NCBI GenBank assembly: GCA_963556145.1
Contig: OY744470.1
Span: 5,332,001-5,396,000 of the forward strand
DNA: 64,000 nt
DNA from: Hygrocybe punicea
Taxonomy: Eukaryota > Basidiomycota > Agaricomycetes > Agaricales > Hygrophoraceae
Direction: 5' to 3'
Of this stretch, positions 34,311-45,900 are shown piece by piece. How positions within the stretch are numbered: the stretch's first letter is position 1; each line of letters begins with the position of its first letter. The translations under genes and the position numbers were made by a program. A model generated the notes under the pieces. It was not told where the DNA came from. It saw only the letters and a list, made by a program, of their open reading frames with translations, and did not search any database.

Positions 34311-35124
34311 CTGCAAACTTGATATGAAAGATGCCAATATGGGATCTGATATTGGGTTATGAAAAATTGGAAGGAACAGGATATAATCAATTATGAAATG
34401 TATATCATTGTAGTGTGGTTCAGAATGGTATCTGAATAGCATCAGTATGTAATAATACAAGAAATATCAATAACTTTGCAAATATTTATTATCATAGCAG
34501 GGTAATATTTCCATATGATTTGTATATACTTACGCTCTCGTTGCTAAAAAGGGATGAGTAACCTGCCATGCAAACTTGAAGCAATGGCCCACACCCCACT
34601 AGTTGTTGTCACCAACCCGTTGAAAACCCGGTGCTGGTGCTGGTGACATTGGTACTGGTGCTGTTGCCATTGCTTCTGGTGCTGTTGCTGGTGGTTGGTT
34701 GATGTGCCAGTGTGGGCTCGCATTGGTGGTGGTGGTTGATGTTGGTGGTGTGCTGACCACTGTCGCGGTGAATATCTACATTAGAAAAGTAAAATGTTAG
34801 TGAATTATACAATGTACAACCAAAAAGAAAGACTTACCTTGAATGGTTCACGATCTACTTGACGTTGTGTGGTTGGAAGTTGAGGTAGTGTCACTCTGTG
34901 ACAAGAAGTCACACTTACAACTAAAATTCAATATTTCTAAAATTCCTCCCATTTTGAGTAGTAAAGACTGGTCCAGACCTGGTGCAAAACCAGTCTGGAC
35001 TGGTTGATAACCAGTGTAGGTTGAAACCGGTTTTAACCAGTTAATAGACCAGAAAAAACTGATGGCAACCAGTTTCCATCAGTCCAGTCTGGTTTTTTCA
35101 GTTTTTGGAGTGTTGGGCAACCGG
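34311..35124. other. AT-rich DNA and left part of the repeat that element A hit
   Basis: No gene is supported. GGTGCTGGTGCTG-type simple sequence lies at 34630-34700. From about 34963 the sequence is rich in ACCAGTC/GACTGGT repeats and seems to continue at 60303, to the right of element A, in inverted-repeat style (GACTGGTCCAGACCTGG versus CCAGACCTAACCGGACTTT). Element A probably inserted into an older MITE. Confidence 0.35.
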
Positions 35125-36036
35125 TGTTTTGCGTGGGAAGTGTTTGAACAAATCCACACCAAGGGTTTCCAGAGTGCGTCGTTGATCGGGAAATTACCTT
35201 GTTGTCCTTTAGGAACAAGGATTTAGCTCTTTAATAACTCTGGGGTATTCCTGTTGGGTGGTTGGGTTGTGGTGTGAATCCTATCAAAGGTTAGCTTTGA
35301 GGGATACAACAAATACTTGACAATAATATAAGTCAGATGTATGACTTATAGAGGATGAGTGAACAGTGAGGTCTTCCCTACTGAAGGTAAAGACTTTGAG
35401 TGACAAGAGGTATGCGAGAGTATAAGCGGATAATAACTCAAGCAAGTATGAACAGTGTAAGATGAACGAGTGTACAACAGTCAAGTATACAAGTAGCAAG
35501 TATACAATGAGCAGAGGTACAATAGAGATGAGCGATAGATTATGGACGATGGGCGATAGGCGATGGGCGATGGGCGAGTGTAACAGTAGATGTCAAACAA
35601 AAGGGAGGTGTGACAAAATACTATGTACAGAATGAATGAACTGAACAATAGGCAAGTAGGATTGATAATCAAGATATCGGACTTTATTCCGAAGCTTCAA
35701 ACGCACATTGGCTACTAGTGCAGAATAAAGTACTGGGATATCTTTGGTGATGACCAATAGAACTTGAAAGAAAATGAATGTGACTGTACTACGTGACAGA
35801 ACACAAGGAATATATATCAAACAAGTAATAAGGGAGTATCAATAAATCTGAGATTGATATCCTTAAACAAATGAATGATGACTTGAACTGCAATTGGTAT
35901 TTGGGTACTAGCTACTACCAAAGTAGGTAATACAAACAAATACAGATGGGGTGAATCAGAATCTGGGAGAGGGACTGTCCTGTGACTGGGCCTGTCAGAT
36001 TAGGTGACTGGGCCATCTCCAGCAGAAACTGGGCTC

Positions 36037-36044
36037 TATATATA
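36037..36044 (-). promoter_or_regulatory. TATA box in element A LTR
   Basis: TATATATA, read on the minus strand, lies immediately downstream of the TGACTCA cluster. It places the likely transcription start near 36000 and the U3/R border there. The equivalent in the 5' LTR is 59394-59401. Confidence 0.6.
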
Positions 36045-36068
36045 CCTATTCTACAGCAGGAGTCATAC

Positions 36069-36397
36069 TGAGTCATAGAATGGTATATCAAATGGAGAGC
36101 ATAGGATATGACTCATAGGGAGTCATATAGAGGAGAGGCATAGGTTTATGACTCATAAGGAGTCATAATGATGAAAGGCATGGGGGGTTATGACTCATAA
36201 GGAGTCATAAGAAAGGAAGGCATGGGTTTGTGACTCATACAGAGTCAATTAATGAGTCACATAGGTATTATAATTAAAGGAGGGGGCATAATGAGTCAGA
36301 AATAGTGATAATTAGTCATGGGTGGTCATGAGTATGTCATAAGGGTCATAATTTGTCATGGATAGACCAATGAGTCACATTTGATGGGAGTGAGTCA
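36069..36397. promoter_or_regulatory. Cluster of nine TGA(C/G)TCA sites in element A U3
   Basis: Nine perfect AP-1/Gcn4-type heptamers lie in 330 bp directly upstream (minus-strand sense) of the TATA box. Several are extended ATGACTCAT or GTGACTCAT. The arrangement repeats a module of about 50 bp (ATGACTCATAAGGAGTCATAA plus GGCATGG). bZIP factors of the Gcn4/CpcA class bind this motif in fungi. The same cluster is at about 59426-59754 in the other LTR. Confidence 0.7.
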
Positions 36398-36525
36398 TGT
36401 TGCTGGTCCAATCTTGGGTGTGTGAATCAAAGGCAAGGGCTGTGCCAGGCTATGCTTCTAGAATCATCTTCCTGAGGCTGTGCTTCTTGATCAATTGATG
36501 CCATGCCATGTGTGTATCCTTATCA

Positions 36526-36908
36526 CACAGGGTGCATGGTAGCATACTGTATAATGCAGTATGTTGAATTTATTGGACAAGTATACTAAATATTGTTATC
36601 ATATTGTTGCACACAGTATTCAAAAAGTATTCAAAATGATGATTCAATATTTTGAAACATGGTACATTACCAGTATTGAATGGCAATTTTACAATACTAC
36701 TTCAATAATTTCAGTAAATGTCTTGTTATTCAAGCAGTATTCTGAAAGTGTCATTCAATACTAGTAATTTACTTTGTCTCAAAATATTGAATCATCATTT
36801 TGAATACTCTTTGAATACTGTGTGCAACAATATGATAACAATATTTAGTATACTTGTCCAATAAATTCAACATACTGCATTACACAGTATGCTACCATGC
36901 ACCCTGTG
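36526..36908. mobile_element. 383-bp MITE inside the 3' LTR
   Basis: CACAGGGTGCATGGTAGCAT starts a near-perfect inverted repeat of more than 100 bp, with the inverse at the right end. The direct repeat TCA flanks it (36523-36525; 36909-36911). The other LTR at about 59880 reads straight through TATCAGTTAAG, giving the empty site. No coding capacity. The 3-bp duplication and CAC...GTG ends suggest a CACTA- or PIF-like transposase source. Confidence 0.9.
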
Positions 36909-37331
36909 TCAGTTAAGAAAAAGATAAGATCTGGGCTGGGCTGTATTTGATCAATTGATATGAAATGTGATGTGCTTCTTGATCAGGGAATGATGGGTGG
37001 CATGTGTTATCTCTATGATTGGAGATAAGGATGTGGCTGTGCTTCTTGTGCTTCTTTGGCCTCTGATAAGATGTTTTGGGGGCCTTATCAGTTAAGATAA
37101 GGGTATTCCTTCATTTCCTCTGCATAGATAAGGGTTTTCTTGTATGTCCTATGTGCAGATAAGGATTTCCTGTGTGTCCTATATGCAGATAAGGGTATTC
37201 CTTTCTACTCCATATGCAGATGGGGGCATTCCAGTATGAATGGTCCTTGTAATGTGATGTGTGCTGTAGGGATGGTGACTAGTGACAGCATATTACTATG
37301 TTTTGATCCGAATCCTGTTTGGATCATGACA

Positions 37332-37781
37332 TTCGCACAAGACAAGAAAAATCAACTGTCCCCAGTTGCTACTCTTCAAACAATAAATTCAATCCTCCCA
37401 TCACCAAGATGCTTGTGAGATTGTCTATGCAAGGCATCTTGTGCATCTATTACTGTTTTGGATGTGTTCTTGGGCCATTCTGGACTCCAGAATGAGCAAT
37501 ATAAATTTGTCCTCCAAATCCGATGAGAAGGTGAATGCGAATTGAAATTGTTGTGATGGAAGAATTCTGTGGTGAACATGGGAGTAGCGGCAGCGGGGGT
37601 GAATTCCATATGCTGATGATGGCTTCTGAGGATGAGGGTTTACAGGGAGGATAAACATCGTTTCTTGTCTGACTTTCTGGACTTAGTCAGAGAGCAGTGA
37701 GGGATGCGGAGCATTGATTCGAGTTGATGATAATACAAAAAACAAATAAAAAATAAGGAATGTGGGGTGCTTCAAAAAATA
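37332..37781. other. Region between 3' LTR and extra ORF of element A
   Basis: It contains the expected polypurine-tract position next to the LTR (minus strand: GGGGACAGTTGATTTTTC just before the LTR). No gene is seen. Confidence 0.4.
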
Positions 37782-38420
37782 TCAAGTGCAGAATAGCACT
37801 TGTAGAGAATCGAGCCAGTTCCTTGCAGCCTCAGTGATTCCTACAGTCCTGTCCTCCTGACCTTCTTGAGTCCAATATTGAGGGACAGCTAATAAAAAAC
37901 GAGTTCCGAAGATCGTGCTGCAAAGAAAAATAACATAACCATTCCTGATGGTCCAAATTCTTTCTACATCTCCTGCTCCCATAGATCCAGTAACGTGCAT
38001 TCCAATTGTAATCTGCTTAGGCGGAGTATAGCGAAGAAGCCAAACGTTGACTCCTTGAAGAAGGGGCTTCTGAATCTTGTTGAGAAGTGCTACGCTGAGA
38101 TATACGGTTTCTTGATTGGGATAAGTGTGACGTAGGTGATACTGGGTAGGATAAATGCGGGGATGGGGAACGGGTGTGTAGATTCGATCAGGGACAGTTA
38201 TGGGCGTCAAGTGGACATGATGACGTCTAGTAATGGAAATAGGAAAGGGGCTGATGGTAGCGCTGGTGATTTCATTCGAAAATTGAGAGAGCATAGTGAA
38301 TGAAGTATCTGAAGAATCGAGTGAAGAAGGCATGATATTAAGGAATGTGTAGAACACTACTTGTAGTGTCCAAAAAAAATAAACAGGTTCGGCAATGAAT
38401 GTATTTGGCATGTCCGGCAT
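37782..38420 (-). CDS. Extra ORF (212 residues) of element A, between Pol and 3' LTR
   Basis: It runs from an ATG at 38420 to a stop at 37782 with no interruption, in the same sense as gag and pol. The position corresponds to an env or accessory gene in other LTR elements, but I see no signal peptide or transmembrane fusion architecture. One hydrophobic stretch (YVIFLCSTIFGTRFLLAV) lies near residue 170. The remainder ('ITRRHHVHLTPITVPDRIYT', 'IGMHVTGSMGAGDVERIW') looks like an ordinary folded domain. It is not recognised. It may be captured host sequence or an element-specific accessory protein. A later ATG (residue 31, PSSLDSSDTSF) is an alternative start. Confidence 0.5.
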   Translation of the reverse strand: MPDMPNTFIAEPVYFFWTLQVVFYTFLNIMPSSLDSSDTSFTMLSQFSNEITSATISPFPISITRRHHVHLTPITVPDRIYTPVPHPRIYPTQYHLRHTYPNQETVYLSVALLNKIQKPLLQGVNVWLLRYTPPKQITIGMHVTGSMGAGDVERIWTIRNGYVIFLCSTIFGTRFLLAVPQYWTQEGQEDRTVGITEAARNWLDSLQVLFCT

Positions 38421-39141
38421 ATTGGTCCAATGGTTCTGATTTAGGCTAGTTGCGTGCCTGCGGCAACATAGTCTACATTAAGTAAATGATTGATGTGTCC
38501 TGATTTGTCAATTGGTAACAAATTTCCAGTTTGGGAATTCTAAGGGTCTGATGTGTGATGCGCCACAATTCGGTCCAGGCTTCTGGTCATATGGTTGCTG
38601 AGCACATGTGTGCCATGTGTTTGATGGGTAGGAGTGTATATTAGACTGATGTTTGCGTTCCCCTTTTTCCTCAGCTTTGTCCTGCGCGTTCGAGCGCCAG
38701 CTCCTTTTCTCCTGCTATTCCGCTGCCAGGGAATTGTAACTATCCACGGCTATGAATTCTGCTTGCCCCAATTCTTTATTCTTCTAAAAAAAAAAAACAA
38801 TGGCCCCTTTTTGAAAAAGGGTGGTGAGTCGTTCTTTTGTAAACGCTTTTCTTGTCATTAACTATTTCTTGGCCTAGTCTTGCGTTATTTTTCTAATTCC
38901 GAGCTTCAACGATTGTACGTTCGTTTCCGGCAAACGATGGGAGGTGGGATTGGGGAATGTCCTTCCATAGAGCGGTACACTGGTCTCTGGGCATGTAGCA
39001 GGGGTGGAATATCTGGGATTGGCTTCTAGGATCTGGGTGGGGTCACTGTTTGTCTGTCTCTTTTTACATCTCCTTTCCATACACATTTCTTCATTATTTC
39101 TTGGACTAAGCATGGCGCGATATCGTATTTTATTTCTTCCA
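38421..39141. other. Non-coding spacer of element A
   Basis: It includes an A12 run and a CCCCTTTTTGAAAAAGGG hairpin around 38788-38822, which could act as an RNA-end or pausing signal. No gene is supported. Confidence 0.35.
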
Positions 39142-42100
39142 TTAATACTGGTGTGATGTATTTTTATCCGAATGAATGGAATCGGGTTCGCTAGGGGAAT
39201 CTTGGTCTGAGCTTGAATCCATGGGATTGTCCGAATCTTCCGGATCAATTGGGTCTAGAAGGAATGGGTGATTCCGAGAAATATATGGCAAGATTCTGAA
39301 CGCGGCGTAACGTTCAGCATGTTCGGTTCCATCTAGTTCTTTCAATATGTAGTTCCCTTTGGGAGTTCTCTGAACAACTTCAAAGGGTCCAAGATAACGT
39401 GGTTCAGTCTTGAATTTTCCTACAGTAGACTCCAGTCTACTGTTCCGAATTAAAACTAATTCTCCTGATTCGTAATTGCGTTTCTGCAGGCGTTTATGAA
39501 ATCTGCGTTCAAATTGCAATTTTGATCTGAAACGTGCTTGTTCCAATGTGGTAGCTGCTTTGTCTATGTCTTCTTGATGCCTTTCTAATTGCCTGATGCG
39601 GAGCATCAGCAATTCTGAGGTAGAGAGGCCTGAACGAAAGCCTTCAACCATAAAGGTTGCTTCTGAAAGATCAAATGGTAGGAGAGGGTGCATTCCATGT
39701 AGGAGGTAGTAGGGTGAATATCCTGTCACACTACTAACTGTGATTCGATCTGCGAACATAGCAGCTTCAACATGCTTATGCCAGTTTCAAATTCCTCCAA
39801 ATTTGTCCTTGTCACAAGATTTGACAATAGCTTCTCTTAATGTGAAATGTCCACGTTCCACTACTCCATTGGCATGTTTGTTGTAAGGTGTGATGCGAAC
39901 CTGAGGAATCTTCATACGACGAAGTAGGATTTCAAATGCACCTTTGACTTCGCTTCCATTGTCTGTGACTACATGACCAATGGCTCCATAGCGACAATAG
40001 ATCTGTTCCCAGAAGAACTTTGCTAGGTTCTGGGAATTGTTGGAACGAATGGCGCGAACTTCAGTTGTGCCTGAGAGATCATCACGGGCAGCAACAATGA
40101 AATTGAATCCTCCTGATGGTGGCATAGACATCACATCAATGTAAACCTTTTGGAATAGAGTGGTGGGAGTAGAAATGGTAGGGGATATCTCCATCTTCTT
40201 TAAGGTACGAATTTGACATTCATGACAGGATGAAACATGATGGCGAACATCTGTCCTGAGGTGTGGCCAATAGAAACAAAGTCGTACTAAATCGAATACT
40301 GCATGTTCCCCTTTATGTCCTAGGTTCTCATGAGCCTGAGTCAGAATGGCTATTCTCTTCCTTGGGTTCATGATTACCAATAAAGGAGATCGTTTTCCAT
40401 TTCTCTTGAACATGTGTCTTGCTTTGAGATAGAATTCTGAAACCTTCTTCAGAAATCTTTTACGAGCCTGCAAAGATTCTGTAGGAGGCATTTCTAGTGT
40501 GGAGAGGAAATGATATACATCCTGAAGTATTTTCTCCTGTTTCGATCTAGGAGCATTTGAGGATGGGAGTGTGCTAGTCTTGTATGGCAATTTTGTGGGA
40601 GTAGAGAAACAATATCTCTTGACTTGGTGAGGGTCTGGGACATGAATGAGCAGTGCAATGTCATCCAGCCAGGAATCATCATGTTCTATTATTTCTTCAT
40701 CCTCTGCTAATTCTCTCCTGGAGAGGGCATCTGGTCCTTTAAATTGCTTTGCTGGGACATGAATTAAATTGAAATCAAAAAGAAGGATTCCCTGAATCCA
40801 TCTGTTGATTGCGGCATTGGGTTGGAGATCAGGTTCATTAAGCATGCCTCTGATGTATTTAGCATCAACTTCAACATGCAAATTCTTCACTCCAATAAGA
40901 TGAATTCGCCAGTGACGTAATGTGCGATAGAGTCCATATAATTCCAATTTGGGCTGGGAATATCTGGACTCTCTTTCATTCATGGGTAGTGATCCATAAC
41001 GAGCTGGACGGCGTCTTCCATTGTCATCAATCTGTGAGAGAATAAATCCTGCAGCGATAGCACTGCTATCAACTGATAAAAAGACAGGGTTGTCTGAATG
41101 ATAGTCAATGGGATTTAAAGCAGGAGCTGATGATACTCTTTGCTTCAGAGTATCAAAGGCTGCTTGTCTCCTTTCATCCCCAATGAACTCTGCTCCTTTG
41201 TGAACTAATTCTGTGAGGGGTCTTGCAAGAAGGGAATAATCTTGAATCCAAACACGAACTGTGCCACAGAGTCCCAAAAATCCTCTGACATCTCTGGGAG
41301 TCTTGAGTGGTGGCCAGTTGAGAACTTTTGAAACTTTGTCATCTTCAGGAATGCGTCCTGCTGGGGTACACTTCTGTCCAACTATAATAGCTTCTTGTCT
41401 GCAAATCTGTGTCTTCTTGGCTGAAAAAGTAGCTCCAGCACGTTTAATTCTGTGCATTATGCGATGTACATCACAAGCATGTTCCCAGATGAATCTCCTG
41501 ATTCCTGGGTTGTCTGTGAGCACTTCTGGTTTTCCTTCTGTGTCCAGGTAATTTGAAACTGGTCCTTTGATAGAGCAATCATCAATAAAGATATTGGCTA
41601 TCTCAGGCATTTCATCTTGAAGAACGAAAGTCATGCATCTCTGGAATTCAGCAGGTGAATTGGTGAATCCAGTGGGCAGTGATGTAAGGCGAAGTAATCC
41701 AAGGGGTGACCAAAATGCAGTCATATCGCGTGAATCTGGATGGACTTTCCTAGCATCAAATCCCCACATTAAATCAAACACTGTGTAGCATTGCCTTCCA
41801 GCAAATGGCTCCACAAAGTCATCAATAATGGGTAAAAGTCCAGCATCTCTGATAGTGACTTTGTTCAGAGGCTGCAGGTCATGGACAATTCGAAGCTTTC
41901 CATCTTTCTTCAACACACAAAACCACCTGGATCTATATGAAGATTGACTGGCCTCATATACATTGGCTTCAACCTTGAGCTTGAGGACTTCAATGACTTT
42001 TTCTCTAATTCCTGGGGGGATAGGGATGTTCCTATATACCCATGGGGTATGTGGGATTACTGGCATGATATATGGGGAGAAATATGAATCCTTGAGTGTT

Positions 42101-42768
42101 CCTCTCTCTTTGTCTTCAAATGCAATAGATTCTTGATTGAGGAACATCACATGAGCGAATAATTTCTCTTCTTCTGGCCATAAAAATCCTGTATGATTGA
42201 TATTGAGAAACTCTAAATGTTCCAATGAGAGTTTCTGGGTAGGGGTGAATGTTGGAGGGTGTGTTGGCAATTGAGGGAGATTGGCAAGGGGGTCATGGGG
42301 AAACTGCCTTGTGACTCTAGCAGTCTCTGGGAATGTTCCTTGCACTGGATGCACTTTCTGATCAACTCTCTTGTAAGCTGATAGCACATTTGGATATCCT
42401 TCAACATCATAGTCTTGAGAAGGGAAAATGAGGATGTCATCCTCACTGTATGGTAAGGTCTCTTCTCTTCCTCCAATGGTATAATAATAATCTGCTTCTT
42501 CTTCTTCTTCATCCTCTGAATCTGAAATTTCTAGAAGAAAAGGCATAGCATCTGCCTCTTCAGAATTTTCATTTTCAGAGTCTGATTTATCTTCTATGTG
42601 GATCATGGTGTTCTTGACTGAACGATTAGGAGTAGGATTATCTGATTCTTCTTGGTGATGCACAGTGGCATACAGAACAAAGAGTTGTTCTTCATTGACT
42701 GCAGTGGCTTGTACAGTACTTGAATCCTCTGGACTAGTAATGGTACTTTGCAAGGTATTGTCCTGCAA
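39142..42768 (-). pseudogene. pol: Element A Pol (RT - RNase H - integrase) with one in-frame stop
   Basis: Gypsy-type Pol. The RT has the SRWFCVLKKDGKLRIVHDLQ block and the catalytic pair in FIDD (family consensus YxDD). RNase H starts at VFLSVDSSAIAAGF. The integrase zinc finger has HENLGHKGEH and CHEC, and the integrase core has the triad D (VYIDV), D (VTDNGS) and E (GVVERGH). A C-terminal 'LVLIRNSRLE...YLGPFEVVQR' domain follows, with no chromodomain. A single TGA (39789-39787) interrupts the same frame between the integrase core and the C-terminal part, probably TGG to TGA. The frame is +1 relative to Gag and open for 388 nt into it, but that overlap looks non-coding. TTTTTTCTTGCAG just before 42768 resembles a splice acceptor, so Pol may be made from a spliced or frameshifted message. 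Confidence 0.88.
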
Positions 42769-42979
42769 GAAAAAATTTAAAAGAAAGCATAAATAAAACA
42801 CAACAATTCTGGAGATTATGGAGATTAGGGGTAAGTGTTCAACTATAGTGAGAAAAAGGCATAACAGCAATTCTGTAAAGGAGAAGCAAATTCTGTACAT
42901 CAATAAAAATAGCAGCATATAAAATAAAATCATTGGTTCAATTATACAAAACAGACTTGTCCAAATTGGATGCTGTCCT

Positions 42980-45900
42980 TTATTGAGAAGGCCTATGATG
43001 GGATTTGCTGAAATCCGGTGGGTCAAAGTATCCTTCATCAAAGAGAGCATTGATGGTATCAGAGCGACGAAAGCGCATGTCCAGGACAGCATTAATTGCA
43101 TCTGCAAGTAGAAATCTGCGATTGGAACGAAATACCATGGAAGCATTTCGAAGAAATTCAATCTCTTCATGAGTGAGAAGAGGATTGGATTCCAGAAAAC
43201 GAATAGGCTTGTTATGAGAAGTAGGGTTGGATGGAGGAGGTAGTTTGTTTTCTCTGTCCAGAAAACGAAACAGATAGCATTGACGATAGAAGTAGAGATG
43301 AACTGGATCATTGACAGGTCTCTGGTCAATGCGAAACTTCCAAGCTTGAGTAGCAAGTCTTGCTCCAATACGATGAATTCCTTCTACAATGGCACCACGA
43401 ATTGCACTAAGAATTCCCAAATGAACATCCTGAGTAGTATGGAAGTCTGGCTCAGCTGCAAGGATCTGTGCTGCAGCTAAGTCACGAGGTTGTGGATGAT
43501 CATGAGGTTGTGAGTGGCCTTGTTCTGAAGTGGTAATAGCGAATACTTGAATAGGGGTGGATGAAGATTGAAGGGGTACTTCAGCTTCCAATTGACAGAG
43601 AAGATTGGTCTCTGGGAAATTAGACCTAAGAGCAGGGATGGTTTCCAGAGAGATAGGGGATAATAATCTGGGATTTTTCTCTTGAGGAATATTGGTCTCC
43701 AAGGCATGTAAAGACTTTGCCTTGTCAAAAGGAATCTGTGTATCTTCATCAGACAATGAGGTGATCTCTGGTCTTTCTGGAGGGGGCCAGGGATCATCTG
43801 ATTTGTGAATGGATGTTGATGGAATGAATGGCTTGGCCATTGGATTTAATGAACTAGCTTTGAGAATGTCCACATCAGTTGTAGATACAACTGGGGGAGG
43901 TGGGTCACAATGAGAACTTGATCCTGGATTAGGGCTGATTGTTGGATGGTCCTTCACTTCATCCTCCCATCTAAACATATCCAATTCATCTTCTGAGTCT
44001 GTCTCCAGGTCCATTGAACAATCTGAAGAGTCTGAAGAATCCGAATATTCTTCATCTGAAGATCCAAAAATAGATTCAGGACTGATCCAGGTCCTGCTGG
44101 GTGGGAGTCCTTGAATTCTATTGTCACTGTCTCCAGTCTCCTCCAAATTTGGACAAGGGATGGGTGGCCTAAGAGTCTGAATATTGGGAATGAGGGGTGT
44201 GTCTGAGGAGACATTGTCTTCTTCAGCTGGGTCTTCCTGATCCATGTACAAGGAAAAACTATCATCATTGATAGAGGAAGGTGGGTGTACAAGGTATTCC
44301 AGGTAATTTACATTGGCTGGATCTCTTGGATCAGCATTGGGGACTTCATAAACAGTAGATGGGGATTCTTCAAAGGGATCACAATCTGGACTAAAAGAAT
44401 TTAAAACAGGAGAATACATGGGTGACACTATAGGAGAAGGGGTGGCATAAGGATCACGAAAGAAAGATGGGGAAGGGGAAGGAGGGGGTGACTGAAATGG
44501 GAAGCGGAGGTCTTGAGGGAACCAGGGTCCATTGAGGAGGGGTCTTGGGGGTGGTTCCTGTTCAGGATAGAGTAGGCTAGGTGGCGTAGGTGGGTTATCG
44601 CGCGCGGATGAAATGGGATGGCGTGTGATACGGATATTCGATGTAGCAAGGAAGCGCGAGGGGGCAGGTAATTCCTGTGCCTCCATAGCGTTATTAACGA
44701 GAGATATAGACGGGTCGCGATCATTACATACCGCTATCGCATGCGATCGTGATTCGGCCGTGGTGTAATCGCGTAAGTCATTGTCGAAGTCGGGGAGGTC
44801 CATGTTGATGGACGGCACTATTTGTGCGACGAGGTTATGCACAAGGGCAGCTTCGGGGGGTTGCTCGAGGTGGGTACCGGCATACGATACCGGTTGTTCG
44901 TGACTGGGGGGATTATTCGAGGGAGGGCTTAAAAAGGGTCCAGTAGCTGATTGAATAGTGAATAATGTGGCCAATGGGGCCTCAGCGATGGCAACGTTCG
45001 CCGCCGGGGCGAATCGTTCGTCATCTGAGTCGGATTCATGCATCTTATGAGGGGGTAATGAACATTTTTTGAGGGCGTGATTATAACGACTCACAGCATC
45101 ATCCCACTCCCATCCTTCAATGGAGTTGTCGCAATTCCATTCATTGTCCACGTACTCGCTCTGGTCGTCGCCATCGATACGGCTGTTGATGGCCGGGGTT
45201 GATGCGCGAGATGATAAGGTACGAGACGAGGGACAAGAGGGTGGTGACGGTGGTGATGTGGCAGACGTAGAGACGGGGAAGAGCGGTGGAAGCAGTGGAC
45301 GTGGGTCGAACATAGAAGAAAGTGGTGATAAATGTAGCGTAGATTCTGAAGTAGAGTCGTCCGAAGTCGAATACGAAGGGGGTGGTGATACAGGGTAAAA
45401 CTGAAAAATGAGGTGCCCCATCCTCAACGAAGGAGGGGCACCGGATGAATCCATGGCAGCCAGCGTCGTATTTAAGAGGACCCCATGTTCGAATGGAGTC
45501 CCGAAGTGATCCCGCTTGGGGGGGAGTCGATATCCGAGAGGCGATGTGAAAAGGAAACGGGCTGATTGGGGTCGGTCTTCTATTTGATCGCCGAGCGCAG
45601 CAATGATCGTCTGGGCCGCATTTGGGTTCCACTCAGTGTGGATCCAATCTACAGCGCGGGGAAGTGGAATTTCATTGATTAAAAATTGGGGGGGGTTCCT
45701 CTGCATGCCAGAGGGTTCTGTGGTAGTCTCCTCTGGACCTGCACTTTTATCTGCTTGTTGTCCATTGTTCTCCAAAACTAATTCCACTATATCCTTATAA
45801 GAATAATTTCCTTTGGAATTTGATTCTGGTTCTGAGGACAATGGAGCTTCTTCATGAGCCTGTCCATCAGATATCCTAGGGGGTTTATCAATTTCAGGGT

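Larger units (their letters stand above)
35125..37331 (-). repeat. 3' LTR of element A (contains a MITE)
   Basis: 2207 bp, against about 1821 bp for the other LTR. The exact 386-bp difference is the MITE (36526-36908) plus its 3-bp target repeat. The LTR begins TGTCATGATCC and ends in CA-complementary TG. Small open frames inside are present identically in both LTRs but are not supported as genes. Confidence 0.92.

Noticed and set aside
35284..35820. Small ORFs inside the element A LTRs
   Set aside because: They are identical in both LTRs only because the LTRs are near-identical; they lie in R/U5 without coding features.
42980..43368. N-terminal 130 residues of the long Pol frame of element A
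   Set aside because: They are hydrophobic, overlap Gag out of frame and lack any Pol homology; Pol similarity starts well after 42768.
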